Notes: generated by a model from the letters alone, not told the origin. DNA of 7,941 nucleotides from an uncultured Lachnospiraceae bacterium (GCA_905233835.1 CAJOGB010000037.1:1-7941); one strand, 5' to 3'. Counted from the first letter of the stretch, positions 1-6,203 are shown. Translations and numbers: made by a program.

Positions 1-134
1 ATCATATCGTTAAGTTTATCCTTTCCCGGCAGTACTGCCGTGTTTCGCATACGAATAATCGGTTCGTCAGAGAAAAAATTTCCTCTCGCATTTCCTGTTA
101 CATCCACTCCAAAGTGAAGGGCTGATTCACGGTT
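1..134. repeat. Direct repeat of tldD coding sequence, left copy
   Basis: Bases 1-134 align without gaps to 7808-7941 in the same orientation (offset 7807). I count 16 mismatches, 118/134 identical. Only three of the mismatches (positions 77, 87, 115) fall in bases 61-134; the other 13 are in 1-60. Both copies encode the same stretch of TldD in the same frame. The repeat is truncated by both window ends, so its true length is unknown; it is probably most of the tldD gene. Confidence 0.9.
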
Positions 135-1091
135 ATGCATATAGCCTTTTAAGATACCGTTTTCCACCAAAATCGCATCCTTTGCCTTTACACCTTCATC
201 ATCCAAATATACAGGAAGTGGTGCACGTTCTCCGTTATAGGTGTGAGCAAAATCTACGATGCTTACCATTTTGGAAGCCACCTGTTTGTTTAAGTTCGGT
301 CCTGCAACAGAACCACCCAAAACAAGGTCCGCCTCTACAGTGTGACCGATTGCTTCATGGGCAATCATTCCCGCAACGTTTGGATCTAAGATTACGGTCT
401 TATATCCGGCTTCAGCGTAGACACCTTCTGCCTTATCACAAAGTTTTTTATAAATTTCGTCTACTTTTTTGAATAACACACTTCTGTCCGCATAGTTATC
501 ATCCATGTGCCCAAAGCCGCTTACACCGTTAAAAAGTTCCACCGTACTTCCATCCAGGGCTTCCATTCGAAGAACAATCATAACTTTTACTCTAGGATAT
601 GCTACGTGACCCTTTGATGCATCCGAAGTTAGAATATACTTTTCCATGGTATCCTCATGATATAACACTCTGCGACCGGTAATCTTCGGACAGTTCTTTA
701 CGATATAATCATCAACTTCCTTGCAAAGATCTACAATCTTTTTCTGTTCAAAATCAATGATGAATCGTTCTGAATTTACCATCTCCTTCGGTAATGCAGG
801 AAACATCGGTTTTTCGCTTTTTGCATACTTTCTTAAATAAGAAGCATTCTCCGTAGCAGCCTTTAACACCTGCTGTGCTGCCTCTTTGTCGTACTGCGCC
901 ATAGATGCAAAACCATTCACACCGTTTTTGTACACCTTTGCACATACGCCACGCTCTTCCGAGCGCACATTTGTTACAAGGACACCCTGTTCTAATACCA
1001 CACGTCGTTCACGATTCTCTTGAGAACGAAGAATCGACTGTGCGCTATCATCAAAGCAGACCTCCATTCCTTCCAAAATATTTTCTAACAT
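1..1091 (-). CDS. tldD: TldD family zinc metalloprotease subunit, copy 1 (3' end cut by window edge)
   Basis: This is the catalytic subunit of the TldD/TldE protease, a cytoplasmic metallopeptidase that in E. coli cleaves unfolded peptides, finishes microcin B17 leader removal and degrades the CcdA antitoxin. Translation from the ATG at 1091-1089 stays open to base 1: 363 whole codons plus two bases. The TldD zinc motif HEAIGH is at residues 245-250 (bases 359-342), followed by TVEADLV. Further family signatures are GNARGNFFSDEP and MRNTAVLPGKDK close to the visible end. By comparison with copy 2, about 98 residues are missing, giving an expected total near 461, normal for TldD. The missing part should hold the third zinc ligand, a cysteine in a GTCGK-like motif. 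The start is set by an AGGAGG at 1096-1101 just upstream. A tldE partner probably lies beyond the left edge, but this cannot be seen. Function is family-based; the physiological substrate is unknown. Confidence 0.93.
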   Translation of the reverse strand, partial: MLENILEGMEVCFDDSAQSILRSQENRERRVVLEQGVLVTNVRSEERGVCAKVYKNGVNGFASMAQYDKEAAQQVLKAATENASYLRKYAKSEKPMFPALPKEMVNSERFIIDFEQKKIVDLCKEVDDYIVKNCPKITGRRVLYHEDTMEKYILTSDASKGHVAYPRVKVMIVLRMEALDGSTVELFNGVSGFGHMDDNYADRSVLFKKVDEIYKKLCDKAEGVYAEAGYKTVILDPNVAGMIAHEAIGHTVEADLVLGGSVAGPNLNKQVASKMVSIVDFAHTYNGERAPLPVYLDDEGVKAKDAILVENGILKGYMHNRESALHFGVDVTGNARGNFFSDEPIIRMRNTAVLPGKDKLNDM

Positions 1092-1105
1092 ATTTCCTCC
1101 TCTTT

Positions 1106-1147
1106 TTAAGTAAGATTTTTCTCCGAGAACTACTTTCTCATACTTAA
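1106..1147 (-). other. Possible hairpin in the leader of tldD copy 1
   Basis: TTAAGTA (1106-1112) and TACTTAA (1141-1147) form a 7-bp inverted repeat. It encloses a second 5-bp repeat, GAGAA (1125-1129) and TTCTC (1135-1139), with a 5-base loop. In the minus-strand mRNA this could give a two-part stem near the 5' end, just before the ribosome binding site at 1096-1103. The stems are short, A/T-rich and separated by a lopsided internal loop, so this may be chance or merely a 5' stabilising hairpin. It matches no riboswitch class that I recognise. Confidence 0.25.
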
Positions 1148-1152
1148 TTAAG

Positions 1153-1181
1153 ATAATCAACACTTTGGGATAAAAGGTAAA
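1153..1181 (-). promoter_or_regulatory. Candidate promoter of tldD copy 1
   Basis: On the minus strand, TTTACC (1181-1176, 4/6 to the -35 consensus) is followed after 17 bases by GATTAT (1158-1153, 4/6 to the -10 consensus). The start of transcription would be near 1146, giving a leader of about 55 bases. The element lies just after the terminator of the previous operon, where a promoter is needed. The match is moderate, and other A/T-rich hexamers nearby could serve instead. Confidence 0.4.
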
Positions 1182-1199
1182 AAAAGAATCGTAAGAAGT

Positions 1200-1225
1200 A
1201 AAAAACGGGCTCTTTTGAGCCCGTT
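1200..1225 (-). terminator. Rho-independent terminator after the tautomerase gene
   Basis: A perfect 9-bp stem, AACGGGCTC (1204-1212) with GAGCCCGTT (1217-1225), closes a 4-base loop. Read on the minus strand it is followed by a run of six T at 1205-1200. It lies 8 bases after the stop codon of the tautomerase gene and ends the three-gene operon. On the plus strand no U-tract follows, so it is directional. Confidence 0.92.
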
Positions 1226-1233
1226 AAATGATA

Positions 1234-1575
1234 TTAAAAATTTCTTCCGTTCCAACCCCAATCACTGACCGGATGATAGGTGACATACACCGCATCTCCC
1301 GGGATGTCCAGTTTCTTGGAGAACAAATCACAAATCTGTTCCGTCAGTTTATCATAGGCCTCTTTGGGAGCATTTCCGTATAGGCTGACAGATACATAAG
1401 CCCCTTTTTCAAGTTTCTTTCCTCCAAGCCATAAATTATAATCATCATCAATTCCCACCATTAAGTAGGTTTCCGACTTATTTAATGTCGTAATGAGTTT
1501 TCCCAACTCTTCTTTTAATTCCTCTTTGACTGCGTTGTTTACAAAAAATGAAATCTTTGAATCAATAAACGGCAT
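1234..1575 (-). CDS. MIF-like tautomerase (phenylpyruvate/dopachrome tautomerase family)
   Basis: A 113-residue protein, about the length of human MIF (115), belonging to the tautomerase superfamily, whose members act as homotrimers with an N-terminal proline as catalytic base. The sequence begins MPF, so removal of Met exposes Pro. Lys33 lines up with the active-site lysine of MIF. The C-terminal segment, GDAVYVTYHP (93-102) followed by DWGWNGRNF (105-113), parallels the PDRVYINYYD and VGWNNSTF segments of MIF. The CxxC redox motif of mammalian MIF is absent (KGAYVS in that region). There is no signal peptide, so it is presumably cytoplasmic. The ribosome binding site AAGGAG (1590-1585) stands 9 bases before the ATG, and the upstream beta-glucosidase gene ends 17 bases earlier, so the two are co-transcribed. 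Keto-enol tautomerisation of a phenylpyruvate-like substrate is a family inference; the natural substrate is not known. Confidence 0.85.
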   Translation of the reverse strand: MPFIDSKISFFVNNAVKEELKEELGKLITTLNKSETYLMVGIDDDYNLWLGGKKLEKGAYVSVSLYGNAPKEAYDKLTEQICDLFSKKLDIPGDAVYVTYHPVSDWGWNGRNF

Positions 1576-1592
1576 AGTACTTTTCTCCTTTT

Positions 1593-4004
1593 TTATAATT
1601 GTTTTAATACACGAGTCGCGTTTATCTCCAACTGTTTTCTTTCCAGTCTTCCGTCTTTTAACGCTTTTAACACATCCTCATAATCCGCTTTGCTTCCCGG
1701 CATAAATACATCTCCGCCGGCTGCCGCCACCTTTGATGCATGGGCTCTGTCATATTTCTTTCCGAGATTTGACATAGCGGCAATGACCCAATCCGTCATT
1801 ACAAGTCCGTCATATCCAAACTCACATCTTAAAACATCTTCCGTAAGTCCTCTGTGTTCGGAAGTATGGGTTCCGTTTAACAGGTTATAGGAAGTCATCA
1901 CCGCACGAGGATTCGCTTTTCGAATGCAGATTCCAAATCCCTTTAAATAGATTTCTCTCATGGCACGTTCGGATACCAAACTGTTGTTATAATAGCGATT
2001 CGTTTCCGCATTGTTTGCCGCAAAGTGCTTCACAGTGGTTCCGCATCCCTCGTGATATTGTACTCCTTCGGTAATGGCAGCTGCCATCAAACCGGAAAGA
2101 AGCGGATCTTCGGAATAGTACTCAAAGTTTCTTCCGCAGCGAATGCTTCTGTGAATGTTAAGAGCCGGTGCCAACCAAAGATCCACACCGAAGCGCTCCA
2201 TTTCATCCCCAACCAAATCGCCGTAGTTTCTTGCAAGACTGTAGTTAAAACTCTGTGCAATGGCGGTTCCGATGGGAATGGCAGTGGCGTAATGTTCTTT
2301 TACTTTTGCACCCTTCGGGGCCTTCTTCGGACCGGACAATAAATTAAAGGCCACCTTTGTCAGACCGGTGGTAAGTTCCGCTAAGCTTTCCAATGAGCCC
2401 GGGGCATTTACCGCATGGGCACCTTTTTCATCTTCATAATATTCTCTGACCACACGAATTCCCGCAGGACCGTCTGCCATGACAAGTGCGCCGATTCCTT
2501 TATCCTTTAGCATATTGGTGGTTTCACCCGCTGCTCCCGCTACCGCAAAGGAAGACTCACCGATAACACTGGATAATCCGCCTTTTGGATTAAAGGCACC
2601 GATGCTTAAATATGTAAGTTCCTCATCGGAAAGAGACTTTACTCTTTCATCGATGGGATATTCTTTCTCATAAGAAACCTGCTTTGTCTCAAAATCATCT
2701 TTTGTAAGATTGATTGCAGTCACATTTGCAGGGATGGTATTCTCTCGTTTTTCGCCGGGTTTAAAATCGGAAAATCCCGGGGTTCCCAAGACATTTTTTG
2801 CCTTTAAAACAACCACGTCATCGCTTAAGGAAATGACACCGGCAATCTGAGTATTTACCGAAGAATTTCCCACGCGGATTACATAAAGCCCCTGTTCTAA
2901 TACGTAGGATTCTTTACTTTCATCGTAGGACGCCATATCGGAGAGGTTAAACTCTGTTTCAATGGTATCTGCAACCCCCGGATCGATAGCTCTGGTTTTT
3001 CCGAAAGCCGCCAATTCCTGATAAGGCTTATCCAAGGATTTTTCCGGTGCGGATATATACACCTGCACCACTTCTTTTCCGTTATAATCGCCGGTATTTC
3101 TTACCTTGGTGCGAACTTTGATTTTATCTTTTTTATTGGAAATCTCCACCTCGGAAATTTCAAACTTGGAATATCCCAATCCGAATCCGAAAGGATACAT
3201 GGCCTGTTTTTTTACGGAATCGAAATAGCGATATCCAACATAAATGCCCTCTTTATAGTGGTTTTCTTCCAGGTCACCGAAGTCGCCCTCCGTGCAATAA
3301 TCTTCCCATGCACTCCATGTGGTGGAAAGTTTTCCGGAGGGATTTACTTTTCCAAGCATAATATCCGCAAGCACCTGTCCGGTCACTACCCCAAGCTGTG
3401 ATAAAAGAAGGATATTTTTTACATCCTTTACCGGGGTTAAATCCACGGGACCGCCTACGTTTAATACCAATAAAAATTTATCAAAGGCATCGTTTAATGC
3501 ATTAATATCCCGTTCTTCCGATTCAGTAAGTAAAATATCTCCGCGCTCGGGAACACGGTCGTTTCCTTCACCGGAATTTCTTGAAAGCACGTATACGCAT
3601 GCATCTCCCTTTTTTGAAAGGAGGATTTTATACTCCGGCTCTTTTTGAATTTTTCCCATTCCGTAAATAAAAATATTGGAGCCGGCAGCCTTTGCTTCTG
3701 CCTTTAAATCTTTTAAAAACTTTTTACGGCTTTCCTTTTTTATTTCATCATATTGATTCAGCCACTTTTCTGTGGTGATGGTAAAGCCGGCCTCTTTTAA
3801 TCCCTCTTCGATATTTACGGAAAAGCGACTGTTTACTTCTCCGGATCCGGTTCCGCCCTTTACGGTATGGCGAACTCCGTTTCCGTATGCCGCGATTTCG
3901 CATGGTTTATCAAGTGGAAATGTACCGTCGGTCTTTAAAAACAGTGTGCACTCCGCCGCGGTATCTCTTACCAGTTTTAAATGTTCCTGCTCGTACTGCT
4001 GCAT
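1593..4004 (-). CDS. Beta-glucosidase-like glycoside hydrolase, family GH3, with permuted domain order
   Basis: An 803-residue retaining glycosidase, probably releasing glucose or a related sugar from beta-linked oligosaccharides. The domain order is reversed from most GH3 enzymes. The C-terminal-type alpha/beta sandwich domain comes first (about 1-235), then a fibronectin-III-like domain (about 290-385, with TGDYNGKEVVQVY), then the TIM-barrel catalytic domain (about 455-803). The barrel shows DGPAGIR (511-517), APALNIHR (612-619), GRNFEYYSEDP (624-634) and KHFAANNAETNR (659-670). The nucleophile is Asp738 in GLVMTDW. The SGEGNDR loop (144-150) carries Glu146, a candidate acid/base. This order is known from Ruminococcus albus and Butyrivibrio fibrisolvens beta-glucosidases. 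No signal peptide is present, so it would act on imported cellodextrins or glycosides in the cytoplasm. The start has GGAGAAGGA (4020-4012) upstream and overlaps the preceding gene by 28 bases, suggesting translational coupling. Exact sugar specificity cannot be read from sequence. Confidence 0.93.
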   Translation of the reverse strand: MQQYEQEHLKLVRDTAAECTLFLKTDGTFPLDKPCEIAAYGNGVRHTVKGGTGSGEVNSRFSVNIEEGLKEAGFTITTEKWLNQYDEIKKESRKKFLKDLKAEAKAAGSNIFIYGMGKIQKEPEYKILLSKKGDACVYVLSRNSGEGNDRVPERGDILLTESEERDINALNDAFDKFLLVLNVGGPVDLTPVKDVKNILLLSQLGVVTGQVLADIMLGKVNPSGKLSTTWSAWEDYCTEGDFGDLEENHYKEGIYVGYRYFDSVKKQAMYPFGFGLGYSKFEISEVEISNKKDKIKVRTKVRNTGDYNGKEVVQVYISAPEKSLDKPYQELAAFGKTRAIDPGVADTIETEFNLSDMASYDESKESYVLEQGLYVIRVGNSSVNTQIAGVISLSDDVVVLKAKNVLGTPGFSDFKPGEKRENTIPANVTAINLTKDDFETKQVSYEKEYPIDERVKSLSDEELTYLSIGAFNPKGGLSSVIGESSFAVAGAAGETTNMLKDKGIGALVMADGPAGIRVVREYYEDEKGAHAVNAPGSLESLAELTTGLTKVAFNLLSGPKKAPKGAKVKEHYATAIPIGTAIAQSFNYSLARNYGDLVGDEMERFGVDLWLAPALNIHRSIRCGRNFEYYSEDPLLSGLMAAAITEGVQYHEGCGTTVKHFAANNAETNRYYNNSLVSERAMREIYLKGFGICIRKANPRAVMTSYNLLNGTHTSEHRGLTEDVLRCEFGYDGLVMTDWVIAAMSNLGKKYDRAHASKVAAAGGDVFMPGSKADYEDVLKALKDGRLERKQLEINATRVLKQL

Positions 4005-4801
4005 AATTTTTCCTTCTCCCTTTTTGTCATCTGTTTGATGAGTGCTTCTCTTCGCATGGCTTCCTGCTTGGAGGTATGGGTTTCAAAATAAACCAGTTCC
4101 ACCGGTCTGCGCATGCGCGTATACTTTGCACCTTTTCCCGAATTATGTGCCTCCACACGCTTTTCCAAATCCGTGGTGTAGCCGGTATATAATGAACCGT
4201 CCGCACATCGAAGCATGTAGGTATAAAACTTTCTGTTACCGTCCTTTGCTTCCTTTGCGGCCAGCATTAAAAAACCTCCGTCGGTTCTTAACACCGCCCT
4301 TCTCTCTTCATAGTCCGGAAGAATGGATTCCACGGTTTTCCAAAACGCCTCGGAGTGGTCCATATGCTTCCTGTGGGAAAGTTCATGAACGATGACATAA
4401 TCCCGAATCTCGGTGGGAAGTCGCATCAAAAGACAGTTAAAATTCAAATTCCCCTTGGAAGAACAGCTTCCCCATAAAGAGTGCTGAAAGCGAACGGTAA
4501 TCTTTCCGTAGGTTACCCCCATCTGCTTTGCATATTCCTCCACCTTTTGCGGGAAATAATACTTCGCCGATTCCTTTAAGGCTTTGATTTCCTCGTCGGT
4601 AAGAGGCTCGATTTCCGCCGTGGATTCGTTTTCCGCCTGCACCAAGGAAACGTGTTTTAAAATCCAGGCTTCCTTTTCTTTTACAAAGGCATCGATTTCT
4701 TCTGCCGAGACTCTTTTGGGTGCACGTACAAGCACCTTTCCGTCTCGCATGATTTCAATCGCCACCGTTTTTCTTTTACTGTGAATGATGTCGTAATCCA
4801 T
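3977..4801 (-). CDS. YgjP-like zinc metallopeptidase fused to a GIY-YIG (UPF0213/YhbQ-like) domain
   Basis: A 274-residue two-domain protein. Residues 1 to about 178 form a YgjP/DUF45 (SprT-WLM-like) metallopeptidase: the opening HSKRKTVAIEI, WGSCSSKGNLNFN (110-122), the zinc motif HELSH (139-143) and a third ligand His149 in MDHSEAFW. Residues about 190-268 form a GIY-YIG nuclease-like domain of the small UPF0213 type: FYTYMLRCADGSLYTGY (192-208), Arg215, NSGKGAKYTR (220-229) and RRPVELVYFE, with Glu252 a possible metal ligand. Each half resembles a protein usually found alone; a short linker joins them in one uninterrupted frame. The pairing of peptidase and nuclease folds hints at a role in DNA-protein repair or nucleic-acid-associated proteolysis, but that is speculation. 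No Shine-Dalgarno sequence precedes the ATG; a strong promoter ends 8 bases before it. It is the first gene of the operon with the GH3 and tautomerase genes. Confidence 0.9.
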   Translation of the reverse strand: MDYDIIHSKRKTVAIEIMRDGKVLVRAPKRVSAEEIDAFVKEKEAWILKHVSLVQAENESTAEIEPLTDEEIKALKESAKYYFPQKVEEYAKQMGVTYGKITVRFQHSLWGSCSSKGNLNFNCLLMRLPTEIRDYVIVHELSHRKHMDHSEAFWKTVESILPDYEERRAVLRTDGGFLMLAAKEAKDGNRKFYTYMLRCADGSLYTGYTTDLEKRVEAHNSGKGAKYTRMRRPVELVYFETHTSKQEAMRREALIKQMTKREKEKLCSSTSRNI

Positions 4802-4809
4802 ACTATTTT

Positions 4810-4838
4810 ATTATAACAAAATCGACATCCGGTTTAAA
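4810..4838 (-). promoter_or_regulatory. Extended -10 promoter of the peptidase-GH3-tautomerase operon (predicted leaderless start)
   Basis: On the minus strand, TTTAAA (4838-4833, 4/6 to -35) is followed after 17 bases by a perfect TATAAT (4815-4810). TG at 4818-4817 completes the extended -10 motif TGNTATAAT. The expected first transcribed base is near 4803, about two bases before the ATG at 4801-4799. The -35 overlaps the TAA stop of the regulator gene (4836-4834). No terminator separates the regulator from this operon, so read-through could also supply message with a normal leader. Confidence 0.7.
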
Positions 4839-6093
4839 CAATATTCATCTTCACTCGTTCTAGGATCTCCGGCAATGCCCGAGAAGAGTTCACCTCAAAC
4901 CTGGTTGTCAGTGTAGCTATAAGTTCCTTTTTATCCGACTCCAAAAGATCCAGTGAATTACAATAAATGCAAAGTGCCCCATCGGAAATCATCTTTGCAT
5001 TTGCATCCGTTAGAATCAAAAGACTGTCAATCAGTAAAGAGATGTTGGAAAAACAATCGTGTCCGTAGGATGTAAAGGATAACTGCTGTAAAGATGAGAA
5101 CACCTCGATTGCCGAGAAATCCAAATCCGTAGAATACAAATCCTCTAAGTATTGGTTTGCTATATCAGTAAGTGCATTATTAATATAGGTGTAGTTCACC
5201 AAAAATCCGTCTTCATCGTATTTCTTTGCCGGCACATTAATCGGGAACGTGGATACGCCTCTTGTAATTAAAAGATTAATGGTATAACTGTCCGTCGGGA
5301 TTACGTAACTTCCAAGGGACTCCGCGAAGACATATACATAGTTGTTCTTTGGGAAAATCGGGTTTTTCTTTGCAACACCATTTTTCTCGTTTTCATGAAA
5401 AGAAACAATGATTTCCTCTTCCTTTGTGGCATCCACCTTGATATAAACAGAGATTCGATAGAATTGGTCTAAAACACATATGGCATTTTCAAACTTTTCC
5501 TGGGTCTTCATCTCCGTAATCATAAAGGGCTGAATATTGGCAAGGTAAGTTCTTAAATATTCCAATTTATCAATGCCAAGGTAATCCAAGTATTTAAAAA
5601 GATGTAAGTTCCGACCAGATGCATGCTTACTCTCATCCAACTTAATGCGATCCAATCGTGCCAACCTACGAAGTTTGTAGGCCAACTGCTTTTGAAGTAA
5701 AAACTCGGTATCCGCAATCACTGTTTCATTTTTCTTTTCCAATGCAGTTTTTGAGGACTGCTGTCCATTGACTTCAGAGAGATTTTGGAAATATAAAAGA
5801 CATCTCTTTTTCTGTTTCTCCGGCAATGCGCGATACATCTCAAGGAGCGTTTTTTCTTCTCCATTAAGAGCATAATCCTCTCTGCTTGATTCAATGACCG
5901 CCTCGCCCAGCAATTCACTAAGTGAAACCTGTAGCGCATTTGCTATATCCATAAGTTTTTCCGCGCTTGGCGTATTTCCCTTTTTCTTCCAGTCACTTAT
6001 CGTGCTTTCCGGAATATGTGCCCGCTTGGAAAACTCCTTCTGTGTCAGGTTCTTTTCCTTCATAAGTTCAAAGATACGTTCACTGATGGTCAT
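4834..6093 (-). CDS. XRE-family HTH regulator with a large unassigned C-terminal domain
   Basis: A 419-residue protein. Residues about 4-63 are a classic Cro/CI-type (XRE) DNA-binding domain: LTQKEFSKRAHIPESTISDW (16-35), then TPSAEKLMDIANALQVSLSELLG, with the recognition helix around 28-37. Residues 78-105 (GEEKTLLEMYRALPEKQKKR and on) resemble the helical segment that follows the HTH in many Clostridia regulators. The remaining 290 residues are soluble, mixed alpha/beta in appearance, with no transmembrane segment and no match I recognise to peptidase, kinase, TPR or LexA/CI-cleavage motifs. It may be a ligand- or protein-sensing domain. The ribosome binding site GAGG (6105-6102) lies 8 bases before the ATG. 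Two identical palindromes just upstream, one inside its promoter, suggest that it represses its own transcription as a dimer. Compositionally it looks slightly more A/T-rich by eye than the GH3 gene. Targets elsewhere are unknown. Confidence 0.85.
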   Translation of the reverse strand: MTISERIFELMKEKNLTQKEFSKRAHIPESTISDWKKKGNTPSAEKLMDIANALQVSLSELLGEAVIESSREDYALNGEEKTLLEMYRALPEKQKKRCLLYFQNLSEVNGQQSSKTALEKKNETVIADTEFLLQKQLAYKLRRLARLDRIKLDESKHASGRNLHLFKYLDYLGIDKLEYLRTYLANIQPFMITEMKTQEKFENAICVLDQFYRISVYIKVDATKEEEIIVSFHENEKNGVAKKNPIFPKNNYVYVFAESLGSYVIPTDSYTINLLITRGVSTFPINVPAKKYDEDGFLVNYTYINNALTDIANQYLEDLYSTDLDFSAIEVFSSLQQLSFTSYGHDCFSNISLLIDSLLILTDANAKMISDGALCIYCNSLDLLESDKKELIATLTTRFEVNSSRALPEILERVKMNIV

Positions 6094-6109
6094 AGTCTTT
6101 ACCTCATAT

Positions 6110-6125
6110 ATCCGTAATTACGGAT
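6110..6125. promoter_or_regulatory. Palindromic operator O1 (downstream site)
   Basis: ATCCGTAATTACGGAT is a perfect 16-bp palindrome centred between 6117 and 6118. It lies 4 bases upstream of the GAGG ribosome binding site of the regulator, at about +38 to +53 of the predicted transcript. With its flanks it reads TATCC-N8-GGATT, close to the published HipB operator consensus TATCC-N8-GGATA, also bound by an XRE-family protein. Its centre is 66 bp from that of O2. Confidence 0.75.
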
Positions 6126-6134
6126 TCTGATTCC

Positions 6135-6172
6135 AAAAAAAATAAAGTCGAAGATTTCTCCTCGACTTTATT
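6135..6172 (-). terminator. Rho-independent terminator of the tldD-tldE operon
   Basis: A perfect 11-bp stem, AATAAAGTCGA (6141-6151) with TCGACTTTATT (6162-6172), closes a 10-base loop. On the minus strand it runs directly into a T-tract ending at 6135 (eight T at 6142-6135). It begins 31 bases after the tldE stop codon. The 5' arm of the stem overlaps the -10 element and predicted start site of the regulator promoter, so RNA begun at that promoter lacks nearly all of that arm. Confidence 0.88.
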
Positions 6173-6198
6173 CTAATCCGTAATTACGGATTTGTCAA
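6170..6198 (-). promoter_or_regulatory. Near-consensus SigA promoter of the XRE regulator gene
   Basis: On the minus strand, TTGACA (6198-6193, 6/6) is followed by exactly 17 bases and TAGAAT (6175-6170, 5/6). The first transcribed base should be G at 6163 or A at 6162, giving a leader of about 70 bases. The spacer is almost entirely the O2 palindrome, so a bound dimer would sit between the -35 and -10 and exclude RNA polymerase. The -35 starts 5 bases after the tldE stop codon. Confidence 0.82.
6175..6192. promoter_or_regulatory. Palindromic operator O2 (promoter-spacer site)
   Basis: AATCCGTAATTACGGATT is a perfect 18-bp palindrome centred between 6183 and 6184. Its inner 16 bp are identical to O1, and 17 bp (ATCCGTAATTACGGATT) are shared as a direct repeat. 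Its position between the promoter hexamers is typical of a repressor operator. The most likely ligand is the XRE protein encoded immediately downstream. Confidence 0.8.
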
Positions 6199-6203
6199 TT
6201 TTC

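Noticed and set aside
182..1147. Plus-strand open frames at 182-472 and 905-1147 and the minus-strand frame at 754-945.
   Set aside because: All lie opposite or out of frame with the TldD copy 1 coding sequence, whose protein shows clear family motifs; they have no convincing ribosome binding sites or recognisable products.
1092..1233. A RiPP precursor peptide gene that a TldD/TldE protease might process.
   Set aside because: The short gaps beside the tldD and tldE genes contain a terminator, promoters and leaders but no small open frame with a start, ribosome binding site and peptide-like sequence. Precursors could still lie outside the window.
1690..4784. Several plus-strand open frames of 64-117 codons opposite the GH3 and peptidase genes.
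   Set aside because: They are antisense shadows of strongly supported genes, low in complexity and without family features.
5718..5939. A 73-codon minus-strand frame inside the XRE regulator gene.
   Set aside because: It is in another frame of a gene with a clear HTH domain and is rich in basic residues of the kind produced by frame shadows.
4834..6093. HipB/HipA-type toxin-antitoxin locus, suggested by the TATCC-N8-GGATT operators.
   Set aside because: The protein is one 419-residue chain without HipA kinase motifs, and neither neighbour is a HipA-like or other recognised toxin gene.
6110..6192. CRISPR repeats or transposon ends, suggested by the repeated palindrome.
   Set aside because: Only two copies occur, there is no array of regular spacers, no transposase and no target-site duplication; promoter geometry explains them better.
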